Assembly (NCBI RefSeq): GCF_000813005.1
Contig: NZ_JSYP01000011.1
Coordinates: 186,001-250,000, forward strand
Direction of reading: 5' to 3'
Source: Flavobacterium sp. KMS
Lineage (GTDB): Bacteria > Bacteroidota > Bacteroidia > Flavobacteriales > Flavobacteriaceae
Length of the DNA: 64,000 bases
This document shows, piece after piece, positions 35,249-43,764 of this stretch; the stretch's first letter is position 1, and every line of letters begins with the position of its first letter. The translations under genes and the position numbers were made by a program. The notes under the pieces are model-generated. The model had not been told where the DNA came from. It did not search any database and saw only the letters and a list, made by a program, of their open reading frames with translations.

Positions 35249-35764
35249 ATGTTTAATTTAGATGCCTATGATACCGCAATTGCAAAATACCATCGAGAGA
35301 TGAATTGCAACGGCATTCCTGTGATTTCATGGGATTTTCATCATGGTTTTTTAAATGACTTAAAAGCTAATTATTCAGATTGGCAAAGAGTAAACAATAT
35401 CTCCAATCAATTTAATTGGGATGAATCCGAATTTGATGTTTTAGAACGATTGAAAGAAGAAGTTGTCGTAATTACCAATCTAGAGCTGAAGATCGTTTTT
35501 GCTTCCAGCCGAATTGTAAACATGACTGGATATACAGAAGTTGAGGTTCTGGGTAAAACACCAAAAATGTTTCAAGGACCTGAAACCTGTTCACAAACCA
35601 CAAATGAAATTAGAGTAGCTATCGATTCTGAAGAAATTTTTGAAAAGACTATTCTTAATTATAAAAAGAACGGAGAAACATACTTTTGTACTATAAATGC
35701 TTTCCCTGTTTTTAATGTAAAGGGAAAACTATCCCATTTTATTGCTTTTGAGAAAGCGGCATAA
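35249..35764 (+). CDS. Single PAS-domain protein, LOV-like but lacking the photoactive cysteine
   Basis: A 171-residue protein from the ATG at 35249 (a TTG two codons upstream also fits). Residues about 65-171 form one PAS domain: VVVITNLELKIVFASSRIVNMTGY, then GKTPKMFQGPET, then the strand pair ending FIAFEKAA. The GKTPKMFQGPET helix matches the LOV-domain GxNCRFLQGPET segment, but the flavin-binding cysteine is replaced by proline. No output domain is attached. The N-terminal 60 residues (HREMNCNGIPVISWDFHHGF) are conserved-looking and unknown. It may be a partner subunit for another sensor. Confidence 0.8.
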   Translation: MFNLDAYDTAIAKYHREMNCNGIPVISWDFHHGFLNDLKANYSDWQRVNNISNQFNWDESEFDVLERLKEEVVVITNLELKIVFASSRIVNMTGYTEVEVLGKTPKMFQGPETCSQTTNEIRVAIDSEEIFEKTILNYKKNGETYFCTINAFPVFNVKGKLSHFIAFEKAA

Positions 35765-35801
35765 AAAAAGCCTTTTTTGAATTTCAAAAAAGGCTTTTTT
35801 T
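35763..35801. terminator. Bidirectional terminator between the PAS and Bax-inhibitor genes
   Basis: AAAAAAAGCCTTTTTTGA pairs with TCAAAAAAGGCTTTTTTT. It lies between convergent genes and begins inside the PAS stop codon. Confidence 0.95.
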
Positions 35802-35817
35802 ATAAGTATAGAAAGGA

Positions 35818-36594
35818 TTAGTTTCTGTTATTTAATTTAGATAACAATCTTAGGAATTCGATATACAACCAAACTAGAGTAATCATTAATCCCATTGCGC
35901 CGTACCATTCCATGAATTTTGGCATTTTTTGTTGAACACCTTCTTCGATTCTGTCAAAATCTAAAAATAGGTTTAAAGCAGCAATAACGATAACAAAAAC
36001 ACTAATACCAATACTCATCATAGAGTTACCGTGATGAACAGGAGTAAAGCTTGTAAACATCGAAACTATCCAAGAAATTAAGTAGTAAGTAGCAATTGCC
36101 AGTGTAGCTGCCATAACAACCGATTTGAATTGCTCAGTTACTTTTACGATTTTGAATTTATATAAACCAAGACAAACCATAAATGTTACAAATGTAGCAC
36201 CAACAGCCTGAATTACGATACCAGGATACATTGCTTCAAAAATCGCAGATATTCCACCAATGAATAAACCTTCGAACAAGGCATAACCTGGAGCTAAGTA
36301 TGGAGAAAGTTGCGGTTTGAATGCAGCGACTACTACTAAAATTAATCCAACGATAGCTCCACCAATAGTAGGAAGCATAGGGTTGATTCCGTTAAAAGAC
36401 ATCCACCAAGTAATCATTGCTGTAGCAGTAAGCAATAAAAATAAGATAAGAGTTTTGTTGATAGTACCAGACAATGTCATTTCGTTACCGTAATCGATAA
36501 TTTTTGCTTGGTGAACATTGTCACTTTTTGCAGCAACCGATGTTGGAGAAAAACGTTTGTTACTTAAAAACGGATTGTTTGAGTTGAAAGCCAT
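35818..36594 (-). CDS. Bax inhibitor-1/YccA family membrane protein
   Basis: A 258-residue protein with seven hydrophobic segments and the UPF0005 features ALFEGLFIGGISA and LFLDFDRIEEGVQ. Family members act as pH-sensitive calcium leak channels or as FtsH modulators (YccA). I start at 36594 (MAFNSNNPFLSN) although the frame is open to 36633. The promoter box CAAATATA (minus-strand TATATTTG, 36620-36627) lies inside that extension, so the longer form could not be transcribed from it. The promoter and start therefore support each other. Confidence 0.93.
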   Translation of the reverse strand: MAFNSNNPFLSNKRFSPTSVAAKSDNVHQAKIIDYGNEMTLSGTINKTLILFLLLTATAMITWWMSFNGINPMLPTIGGAIVGLILVVVAAFKPQLSPYLAPGYALFEGLFIGGISAIFEAMYPGIVIQAVGATFVTFMVCLGLYKFKIVKVTEQFKSVVMAATLAIATYYLISWIVSMFTSFTPVHHGNSMMSIGISVFVIVIAALNLFLDFDRIEEGVQQKMPKFMEWYGAMGLMITLVWLYIEFLRLLSKLNNRN

Positions 36595-36619
36595 AATATA
36601 TTTTGATTTTAAAACGTAC

Positions 36620-36652
36620 CAAATATAACGCATATTTTCATAATTGCTCCAA
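36620..36652 (-). promoter_or_regulatory. Promoter of the Bax-inhibitor gene
   Basis: On the minus strand, TTG (36650-36652) is followed by 22 bases and TATATTTG (36620-36627). The leader to the ATG at 36594 would be about 20 bases. Confidence 0.6.
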
Positions 36653-36775
36653 TCCCTATATATATTTTAACAATTGGATTATGGCTTTTTTATACTGACA
36701 AGAGATTTATTAAGGACATCTTATTTATGAATAACCACCTGCTTTAGCTGGGGGAATATGAGCAAAACGAGTATT

Positions 36776-36839
36776 GGCTTTAGCCAAACCTTCTTCTTCT
36801 TTTGGCTAAAGCCAGGTTTATTATCAATTCATTAAACCT
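36776..36839. repeat. Two adjacent hairpins of the GGCTAAAGCC repeat type
   Basis: GGCTTTAGCCAAA (36776-36788) pairs exactly with TTTGGCTAAAGCC (36801-36813). AGGTTTA (36815) pairs with TAAACCT (36833). Further GCTAAAGC units are at 36843 and 36997. Confidence 0.8.
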
Positions 36840-36851
36840 GTGGCTAAAGCA

Positions 36852-36995
36852 CAATGTCATTAAGTGAGCTAATCATGATTAATTATTTTCTCGCAAAGTC
36901 GCAAAAGCGCAAAGATTTTAGGTGTAAACTTGGCGACTTTGCGAGAGATTTATTCGGCACGGTATTAAAGGTTATGTTTTAACTTAATGACATTG
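36852..36995. repeat. Nested palindromic element flanked by GCTAAAGCA direct repeats
   Basis: The outer arms CAATGTCATTAAG (36852-36864) and CTTAATGACATTG (36983-36995) are exact. They enclose a second exact pair, CTCGCAAAGTCGC (36890-36902) and GCGACTTTGCGAG (36933-36945). GCTAAAGCA occurs directly before (36843-36851) and one base after (36997-37005), like a target duplication. Confidence 0.8.
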
Positions 36996-37080
36996 AGCTA
37001 AAGCAAGAGACAATTCAATCTATATAGTCATAAAAAATCAACGGTATTAATCGGAACTATAATAGATAAAAGCTAACCAT

Positions 37081-37272
37081 AACCCGTTGGGTGTAATTCG
37101 TAAAAATTTCATTTAACACATAGAAACATAGATTTTATGTAAAAAGAACACAAAAAGAAATACATTTCTTTCACATAGCTTAGCTATGTGCATTTAAAAT
37201 AAGTGAAACGACTTCTTTGAGAATACAAAGCCTATGTTTCTATGTGTTAAAATTAATTACACCCAACGGGTT
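37081..37272. mobile_element. 192-bp MITE-like element with terminal inverted repeats
   Basis: Exact 18-bp ends AACCCGTTGGGTGTAATT (37081-37098) and AATTACACCCAACGGGTT (37255-37272) are flanked by the direct repeat AACCAT on both sides (37075-37080 and 37273-37278). Inside are a second exact 19-bp pair (37113-37131 and 37232-37250, TTAACACATAGAAACATAG and its complement) and a central palindrome CACATAGCT-T-AGCTATGTG (37172-37190). It carries no ORF, as expected for a non-autonomous element. Confidence 0.7.
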
Positions 37273-37351
37273 AACCATATAGGTTATGTAAGTTCATTTA
37301 AGAAAAGTAGCAAAAACGTATATTCTCTTAAATGACTTATATGGTTTAAAT

Positions 37352-37384
37352 AAAAAAGCCACCAAGTTTAAAACTTGATGGCTT
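37352..37384 (-). terminator. Terminator of the nuo operon
   Basis: AAGCCACCAAGTTT pairs with AAACTTGATGGCTT with one mismatch, followed on the minus strand by T residues. It lies 20 bases after nuoN. Confidence 0.88.
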
Positions 37385-37404
37385 GTATTTTTATGTAAGT
37401 CTAT

Positions 37405-38775
37405 TTAGTTCAAAAGGTCTAAAACCAAAGAAGGGAACAAACCGATAACAATGTTTAATAGTATAGAAATTACTGCAACAGCGTATATAAGGAAAGGTCT
37501 TCCAGTACGAGTTTCATTTGGTTCTTTAGTGTACATCGCTAAGATTAATTTGAAATAGTAACCAACACTAATAATAGAGTTAACCACTGCAACAATTACT
37601 AATGCAATATATCCAGCTTGTATTGCTTGATTAAACAAGAATAACTTAGCAAAGAAACCTGCAAAAATCGGAATACCTGCCATAGATAAAAGCGAAGCCG
37701 TAAGGATTGCTGCCAATAAAGGATTCGTTTTTCCTAAACCATGAAAATTGGTAATATCCTCGTTATCTTGATTTTTGCAAACATATAAGATTACGCTAAA
37801 AGCTGCGATTCCAGCCAATGCATAAGCAGTTGTGTAATATAAAAGAGTTCCTGCAGAAGTAGCCAAAGTTAATAAAGTCATTAACATGAAACCTGCATGT
37901 GAAATACCAGAATATGCAAGCATACGTTTTACGTTTACTTGACGCAATGCCATAATGTTACCAACTGTCATAGATAACATAGAAACAATCACGATTACGA
38001 TTACATAACTTTCAGAAAGCTCAGCATTTAATATCGTTAATAGTTTGTATAAAGTAGCAATAGCAACAACTTTAGCCAAAGTACTCATTAAAGCAGTTGT
38101 TAAAGCAGGAGAACCTTCGTAAACATCTGGAGCCCAAAAGTGGAAAGGAACAGCAGCAACTTTAAACAACATACCAACAGTTAATAAAACAATCCCGATA
38201 GGAAACCAAATTGGCAATTCAGCAGATTGAGATAAATCACTAATTTCAATTACATCAAAACTTCCCATAGCTCCGTAAATCAAACAGATTCCGAATAAGA
38301 TAATTCCAGAAGCAAAAGAACCCATTAGGAAATATTTCATTCCGGCTTCATTACTTTTTATTTTCGTTCTGTCGCTAGCGGCTAATACGTATAAAGCAAT
38401 AGATAATACTTCGATTCCTAAAAAGAACATCGCTAAGTTTCCGAAAGAAACCATTGCAACAGCTCCTGCCAATAAGAATATTTTTATAGCTACATAATCA
38501 GAAATTTTAGTTTGGTGATCTTCGTAGAAATTGTAACTCAAAGCCACTAAAAAAATCGTTAAAACAATAAACAAAGATGAAAACGCCGTAGAGTATTTAC
38601 TCACCGCAATCATGTTATTGTAATAACTCTCGGTTAAACCGAACTCTGAATAGTTTATTGCCAAAACGCCTAATAAACCAATTATAGTTACTGGAATAAT
38701 GGCTTTTCTTAAATTAAGAATTTCAAACAGTAGGCAAAAAACACCCAATCCTATTATAGCTATTAATGTATTCAT
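37405..38775 (-). CDS. nuoN: NADH-quinone oxidoreductase subunit N
   Basis: A 456-residue antiporter-like proton-pumping subunit of respiratory complex I, with about 14 membrane helices. The conserved helix-7 region LTVGMLFKVAAVPFHFWAPDVYEGSP carries the functional lysine. The region around RMLAYSGISHAGFML is typical of Nqo14/NuoN. It is the last gene of the 14-gene operon, 84 bases after nuoM and directly before the terminator. Confidence 0.97.
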   Translation of the reverse strand: MNTLIAIIGLGVFCLLFEILNLRKAIIPVTIIGLLGVLAINYSEFGLTESYYNNMIAVSKYSTAFSSLFIVLTIFLVALSYNFYEDHQTKISDYVAIKIFLLAGAVAMVSFGNLAMFFLGIEVLSIALYVLAASDRTKIKSNEAGMKYFLMGSFASGIILFGICLIYGAMGSFDVIEISDLSQSAELPIWFPIGIVLLTVGMLFKVAAVPFHFWAPDVYEGSPALTTALMSTLAKVVAIATLYKLLTILNAELSESYVIVIVIVSMLSMTVGNIMALRQVNVKRMLAYSGISHAGFMLMTLLTLATSAGTLLYYTTAYALAGIAAFSVILYVCKNQDNEDITNFHGLGKTNPLLAAILTASLLSMAGIPIFAGFFAKLFLFNQAIQAGYIALVIVAVVNSIISVGYYFKLILAMYTKEPNETRTGRPFLIYAVAVISILLNIVIGLFPSLVLDLLN

Positions 38776-38859
38776 TTTTGTTTTTTTGATTTAGGAATCT
38801 AAAACTAATGATGCCCTAATTTATTTTTATTTAAAATATGTTATTTATTCTTTACCAGC

Positions 38860-40299
38860 TTAGTTTCTATGTATAACTTTTAAAATTACATCTAAACTTG
38901 GAGAAATTAAATCTGTAATTGGTTTTGGATACAATCCAAAAAAGAATAATACAGCAATAATTGCTACAAGCGAAATTCCTTCAGAGATAGATACATCAGC
39001 AAAAGGCTTTGTATTTGTTTCTCCTAACATTACATGTTGGAACATTTTAAGCATATAGTAAGCACCAAGAATAATAGTAGTTCCACCTAAAACGGCAAAC
39101 CAAATATTAATTTGAGAAAGGCTATATAATACCGTGAACTCTCCAACAAAGTTAAAAGTAGATGGTAATGCAACCGATGCCAATACTAAAATCAAGAACA
39201 TCGAAGTGAACTTAGGCGATTGGTAACGAATTCCACCCATTTCAGAGATAACTCTGGTTTCGTATCTTCTAAAGATGATTTCGGCAGCAAGGAACAAACC
39301 AACTACTACAAAACCGTGAGCAATCATTTGTAAAACCGATCCGCTTAAACCATCAGCAGTTAGAGTATAAGTACCTGCAGCGATTAACCCAACGTGAGCC
39401 AATGAAGAATAAGCAAGTAATTTTTTTAAGTCTTTTTGTCTTAATGCAACAATAGAACCATAAATTACACCAGCAATCCCTAATGCAATAAATACAGTCA
39501 TGTATTCTTTTGCAGGAAGTGGAGCAATTGGCAATTGCCAACGAATGATACTGTATAGTCCCATTTTAAGCATGATACCAGATAAAAGCATAGTTCCTGC
39601 AGTAGGTGCTTTTTGGTATACACTTGCTTGCCAAGTATGAAATGGAATAAGAGGAATCTTAATAGCATAAGCTAAGAAGAAAGCCAGGAATATCCAAAGT
39701 TGCTCCGTTGCAGATAAATCCAATTCGTATAAATCAGTCAATAAGAAGCTACCTGCTTTTGTGTATAAGTAAACAAATGCTACAAGCATAAACAATGAAC
39801 CAGCAAGAGTGTAGATAAAGAATTTAACTACCGCTTTTTTGCGTTCTTCGGTATCGCCATTACCCCAAATTAAGGCAATGAAATAAATAGGGATTAATGA
39901 TAATTCCCAGAAGATATAGTATAACAAACCATCTGCGGCAAGGAAAGTCCCAACCATTGCAAATGCCATGAATAAAATTAAAGCATAGAATCCTTTTGCA
40001 TTTGGGTAAGAATTCCCAAAAGAAGAAAGTATGATTATAGGAGTCAATGCCGTTGTAAGCAACAACATTGCAATACCCAATCCATCTGCATTTAATACAA
40101 ATGAAATTTTAGGCTGAATAATCCATTGGCTAATATAACTGATGCTTTCGCCAAGATTATAATGATTTAACAATACAACCGAACAACCTAAAGCGGCCAA
40201 ACTAAAGAACAAAGCTACTTTTGAAGCTAGTTTATCACCAACAAAATAAGTGACAAATGCACCAATTAAAAGTATAATTAATATAAGAGAAACGTTCAT
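38860..40299 (-). CDS. nuoM: NADH-quinone oxidoreductase subunit M
   Basis: A 479-residue antiporter-like membrane subunit that pumps protons. Family marks include FWELSLIPIYFIALIWG, with the conserved glutamate of helix 5, and AYAIKIPLIPFHTWQASVYQKAPTAGTM, with the helix-7 lysine. KKLLAYSSLAHVGL, common to NuoL/M/N, also appears. It lies 10 bases after nuoL. Confidence 0.97.
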   Translation of the reverse strand: MNVSLILIILLIGAFVTYFVGDKLASKVALFFSLAALGCSVVLLNHYNLGESISYISQWIIQPKISFVLNADGLGIAMLLLTTALTPIIILSSFGNSYPNAKGFYALILFMAFAMVGTFLAADGLLYYIFWELSLIPIYFIALIWGNGDTEERKKAVVKFFIYTLAGSLFMLVAFVYLYTKAGSFLLTDLYELDLSATEQLWIFLAFFLAYAIKIPLIPFHTWQASVYQKAPTAGTMLLSGIMLKMGLYSIIRWQLPIAPLPAKEYMTVFIALGIAGVIYGSIVALRQKDLKKLLAYSSLAHVGLIAAGTYTLTADGLSGSVLQMIAHGFVVVGLFLAAEIIFRRYETRVISEMGGIRYQSPKFTSMFLILVLASVALPSTFNFVGEFTVLYSLSQINIWFAVLGGTTIILGAYYMLKMFQHVMLGETNTKPFADVSISEGISLVAIIAVLFFFGLYPKPITDLISPSLDVILKVIHRN

Positions 40300-40309
40300 A
40301 GTTATTAAA

Positions 40310-42199
40310 TTATTGAGCTAAAAATATATAAGAAACAATGGCACAAAGACCCAAAACAAAAGCAAACAAATATAGTCCGATACTTCCGCTTTGTAATTTT
40401 CTACCTTGATAACTTATCTCATTGGTTACTTTTCCTAATCCGAAAACAAGAGCTGATATACTTGTTTCTACATAATCTCTAAAGAATTTAGATAATCCAT
40501 TAATAGAGCGTACAAATACAAAATCGTAAGCTTCATCAACATAATACTTGTTGTATAATACTTTTGTTACTCCAGTAATAGATTCATCTTCACTAGGAAC
40601 ATTATTTTGTTTGATGTATTTTAAGTAGGCAATAAAAATCCCAACTAAACCACCAATTACTGCAACACCCATTAAGGTATATTCAGTAGTTCCTAAGTGA
40701 TGAGCTTCGCCAGCTACTTTTGTAAAAAGCGGAGCTAAATAAGTATTCAACCAGCTATTTCCAGGTAAGCTAATCAATCCGCCAAAAGTAGCCAGGATTG
40801 CTAAAACGATTAATGGAAAAGTGATTAAAGCAGGACTTTCATGTAAATGACTTTTTTGGTGTTCAGTTCCTCTAAAATCTTTAAAGAAAGTCAAGAACAT
40901 TAATCTAAACATATAAAAAGCAGTCATGATAGATGCAACCGATGCAACAACATAAAGCGGAATGTTATGATGAAAAGCAGTCAATAAAATTTCGTCTTTC
41001 GAGAAGAAACCAGAGAATAATGGAACTCCCGATATTGCTAATGAAGAAACAAGCATCGTGATAAATGTAACTGGCATTGCTTTACGCAATCCACCCATTT
41101 TACGCATATCTTGTTCACCATGTAAAGCGTGAATTACAGAACCAGAACCCAAGAATAAACAAGCTTTAAAGAAAGCGTGAGTTATTACGTGGAAAACAGC
41201 TACTTCGTAAGCACCTAATCCTAATGCTAAAAACATTAAACCTAATTGCGAAACAGTAGAGTAAGCCAGTACTTTTTTAATATCATTTTGAACCAGACCA
41301 ATTGTAGCAGCAACAAGAGAAGTTATTGCCCCAATAATAGCAATTAGGCTTTGAACATCTGGAGTTAAATCAAAAACAAAGTTTAATCTGGTAATCATAA
41401 AGATACCAGCAGTAACCATTGTAGCAGCGTGAATTAATGCAGAAACCGGAGTTGGTCCAGCCATCGCATCAGGCAACCATGTGTATAATGGGATTTGAGC
41501 CGATTTACCACAAGCACCAATAAACAAACAAAAAGCAGCTAAAGAAAGTAACGGAACATTTAAGTCAGTCGCACTAGCAATTGCAGTTTTTATAGTTGCA
41601 TAATCTAGAGAAGAGAACATAGAACCGATGATAAAAATACCAACTAATAATCCTAAATCCCCAATTCTGTTCATGATAAAAGCCTTTTTAGCTGCATCAT
41701 TATATTCTTGGTTTTTATACCAGAAACCGATTAGTAAGTAAGAACAAAGTCCTACACCTTCCCAACCAATGAATAATACCAATAAGTTACTTCCAACAAC
41801 TAATGTAATCATGAAAAACACAAACAGGTTTAAGTAAGCAAAAAACTGGTGCATTTTCTCATCATCATGCATATAGCTGATAGAGTATAAGTGAATCAAA
41901 GAACCAATACCAGTTACAAAAAGTAACCAAAGCAATGACAATTGATCTAATAAGAAACCTAAATCAACTTTGAAATTACTTATCTGAATCCATTCAAATA
42001 AAGAAATGCTGATAGGTTGTTGAGTTTGATTTATTTGAAGGAAAAAATAAATAGTTACAGCAAATGAAACAACTACAGAAAGAGTTCCTATAGCGCCAGA
42101 AACTGTCTTTCCTAGACTTTTCCCAAAGAAAACATTGATTAAAAATCCTAAAAAAGGAGCTAATACTAAAACTAAAGCTAAATTGGTATCCATTGCCAT
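40310..42199 (-). CDS. nuoL: NADH-quinone oxidoreductase subunit L
   Basis: The largest antiporter-like subunit, 629 residues, with the lateral amphipathic helix toward the C-terminus. WEGVGLCSYLLIGFW, GKSAQIPLYTWLPDAMAGPTPVSALIHAATMVTAG and KVLAYSTVSQLGLMF are diagnostic. The first ATG is at 42199, directly abutting the nuoK stop codon; a second in-frame ATG two codons later (42193) is equally possible. Confidence 0.98.
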   Translation of the reverse strand: MAMDTNLALVLVLAPFLGFLINVFFGKSLGKTVSGAIGTLSVVVSFAVTIYFFLQINQTQQPISISLFEWIQISNFKVDLGFLLDQLSLLWLLFVTGIGSLIHLYSISYMHDDEKMHQFFAYLNLFVFFMITLVVGSNLLVLFIGWEGVGLCSYLLIGFWYKNQEYNDAAKKAFIMNRIGDLGLLVGIFIIGSMFSSLDYATIKTAIASATDLNVPLLSLAAFCLFIGACGKSAQIPLYTWLPDAMAGPTPVSALIHAATMVTAGIFMITRLNFVFDLTPDVQSLIAIIGAITSLVAATIGLVQNDIKKVLAYSTVSQLGLMFLALGLGAYEVAVFHVITHAFFKACLFLGSGSVIHALHGEQDMRKMGGLRKAMPVTFITMLVSSLAISGVPLFSGFFSKDEILLTAFHHNIPLYVVASVASIMTAFYMFRLMFLTFFKDFRGTEHQKSHLHESPALITFPLIVLAILATFGGLISLPGNSWLNTYLAPLFTKVAGEAHHLGTTEYTLMGVAVIGGLVGIFIAYLKYIKQNNVPSEDESITGVTKVLYNKYYVDEAYDFVFVRSINGLSKFFRDYVETSISALVFGLGKVTNEISYQGRKLQSGSIGLYLFAFVLGLCAIVSYIFLAQ

Positions 42200-42520
42200 T
42201 TATCCTTTTAAATTTTTTAAATTATCGATACTAATTGAATGTATGTTTCTAAATATCGATACTAAAATTGCCAATCCAACCGCTACTTCAGCAGCAGCAA
42301 CTGCCATCGAGAAAAATACGAATACTTGTCCTTGTGCATCTTGGTGATAAGTAGAGAAAGCAACAAATAATAAGTTTACTGCATTAAGCATGATTTCGAT
42401 TGACATAAAAACGATAATCGCATTACGTCTGTATAAAACACCAAATATGCCTACGCAAAAAAGGACTACACTTAAAAATATGTAGTTTTCAATACCTATT
42501 TGATTTAAAATATTATTCAT
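42200..42520 (-). CDS. nuoK: NADH-quinone oxidoreductase subunit K
   Basis: A 106-residue subunit with three membrane helices and the two conserved membrane glutamates in [15 protein letters not shown] and [16 protein letters not shown], which belong to the proton path. Its ATG overlaps the nuoJ stop codon (TAATG), so the two are translationally coupled. Confidence 0.98.
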   Translation of the reverse strand: MNNILNQIGIENYIFLSVVLFCVGIFGVLYRRNAIIVFMSIEIMLNAVNLLFVAFSTYHQDAQGQVFVFFSMAVAAAEVAVGLAILVSIFRNIHSISIDNLKNLKG

Positions 42521-43059
42521 TATTTTTTCGATTTTTCTTTTTTAGACAATAACACAGTTCCAATCATGGCAACCAAAAGTAAAATAGAAGCAAATTCAAA
42601 CGGAACCATATATTCGTTCAGTAATATTTTACCTAATACTTTTATCGATTGAAAATCTTCACCAGTCGAGTCGTATTCACCAACAATTGGTTTAGAGTTA
42701 ATAAATATTGCAATTAATACAATACAAATCAAACAGAAAGAAACAATAGCGCCCAAACGAGTAATTCGGGGTTTATGTACTTCGTGTTTTTCGTTCAGGT
42801 TCATCAACATAATGGTAAATAAAAACAAAATCATTATGGCTCCCGAATATACTATGATGTGAACAATCGCTAGAAACTGAGCATTTAATAGTAAATAATG
42901 ACCCGCAATCGAGAAAAAGCAAATCACTAAATAAATAGCACTATGAATAGGGTTACGACTAAAAATCGTTAAGAAAGCAGTTATCACTGTTATGAAAGCT
43001 AATATACAAAAAGTAATTTGTATTGCATTTGCATTTGCAAAATCAGGTATATGTATCAT
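42520..43059 (-). CDS. nuoJ: NADH-quinone oxidoreductase subunit J
   Basis: A 179-residue subunit with five membrane helices. The segment [24 protein letters not shown] is the conserved third helix, which contains the pi-bulge in known structures. Its ATG overlaps the nuoI stop codon (TAATG), and its own stop overlaps the nuoK start in the same way. Confidence 0.97.
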   Translation of the reverse strand: MIHIPDFANANAIQITFCILAFITVITAFLTIFSRNPIHSAIYLVICFFSIAGHYLLLNAQFLAIVHIIVYSGAIMILFLFTIMLMNLNEKHEVHKPRITRLGAIVSFCLICIVLIAIFINSKPIVGEYDSTGEDFQSIKVLGKILLNEYMVPFEFASILLLVAMIGTVLLSKKEKSKK

Positions 43060-43604
43060 TAATTAGCGTTTTTAAGTTGAGCGTTTTTCATAGCCACATC
43101 TAATGGCATCACTAATTTATCTTTTCCAAAAATAAAATCTTCTCTTTCATAACTAGAAGGAACTAATACTTTTGACGTAGTCAGGTAAATTGCATCTTTA
43201 GGACAAGCCTCTTCACACAATCCACAAAAAATACAACGCAACATATTAATCTCATATATCGAAGCATATTTTTCTTCTCTGTACAAATGTTTCTCATTTG
43301 GTTTACGCTCTTCAGCTTTCATCGTGATTGCCTCAGCAGGACATGACAAAGCACATAATCCACATGCAGTACAGTTCTCACGACCTTGTTCATCACGTTT
43401 CAACTGGTGTTGACCACGATAAACATCGCTTCGTACACGAACTTGTTCTGGGTAGTGAATTGTTTTCTTACGTCTAAAAAAGTGTTTGATTGTAATAACC
43501 AAGCCCTTGAAAATTGCAACAAGGTACAATCGCTCAAGAAAAGTCATCTCTTTATTTGAGACTACCTTTTTTCTACCCGATAATGATATAGTTTCTATCG
43601 ACAT
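43059..43604 (-). CDS. nuoI: NADH-quinone oxidoreductase subunit I (two 4Fe-4S clusters)
   Basis: A 181-residue peripheral-arm subunit carrying clusters N6a and N6b on two ferredoxin motifs, CTACGLCALSCPAEAI and CIFCGLCEEACPKDAI. KHFFRRKKTIHYPEQVRVRS precedes them, as in other NuoI proteins. It passes electrons from NuoG to NuoB. It follows nuoH after a 160-base spacer, the longest gap in this part of the operon; no terminator is seen in it. Confidence 0.98.
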   Translation of the reverse strand: MSIETISLSGRKKVVSNKEMTFLERLYLVAIFKGLVITIKHFFRRKKTIHYPEQVRVRSDVYRGQHQLKRDEQGRENCTACGLCALSCPAEAITMKAEERKPNEKHLYREEKYASIYEINMLRCIFCGLCEEACPKDAIYLTTSKVLVPSSYEREDFIFGKDKLVMPLDVAMKNAQLKNAN

Positions 43605-43764
43605 TTTAATTTATCATTTGCGATTTTGATTCCAAAACCAAATTCAAAAATTTATTTCTTTTATTTTTATCTGAAGCTAATCCTGCTATCCGTTACAATC
43701 TTTATTGTTTTAAAGGAAAACAATAAAGGATTTCCACTTCTATCAGGGCTAGGTATTTCGTTTA

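Larger units (their letters stand above)
36595..37404. other. 810-base gene-free mosaic of inverted repeats
   Basis: No gene is found between the Bax-inhibitor gene and nuoN. The region holds the promoter of the former, two short hairpins (36776-36839), a nested palindromic element (36852-36995), a MITE-like element (37081-37272), a further imperfect inverted repeat (about 37275-37347) and the nuo terminator. Confidence 0.85.

Noticed and set aside
36730..37280. CRISPR array
   Set aside because: Repeats are inverted pairs of different sequence, without regular spacing or unique spacers, and no cas genes are nearby.
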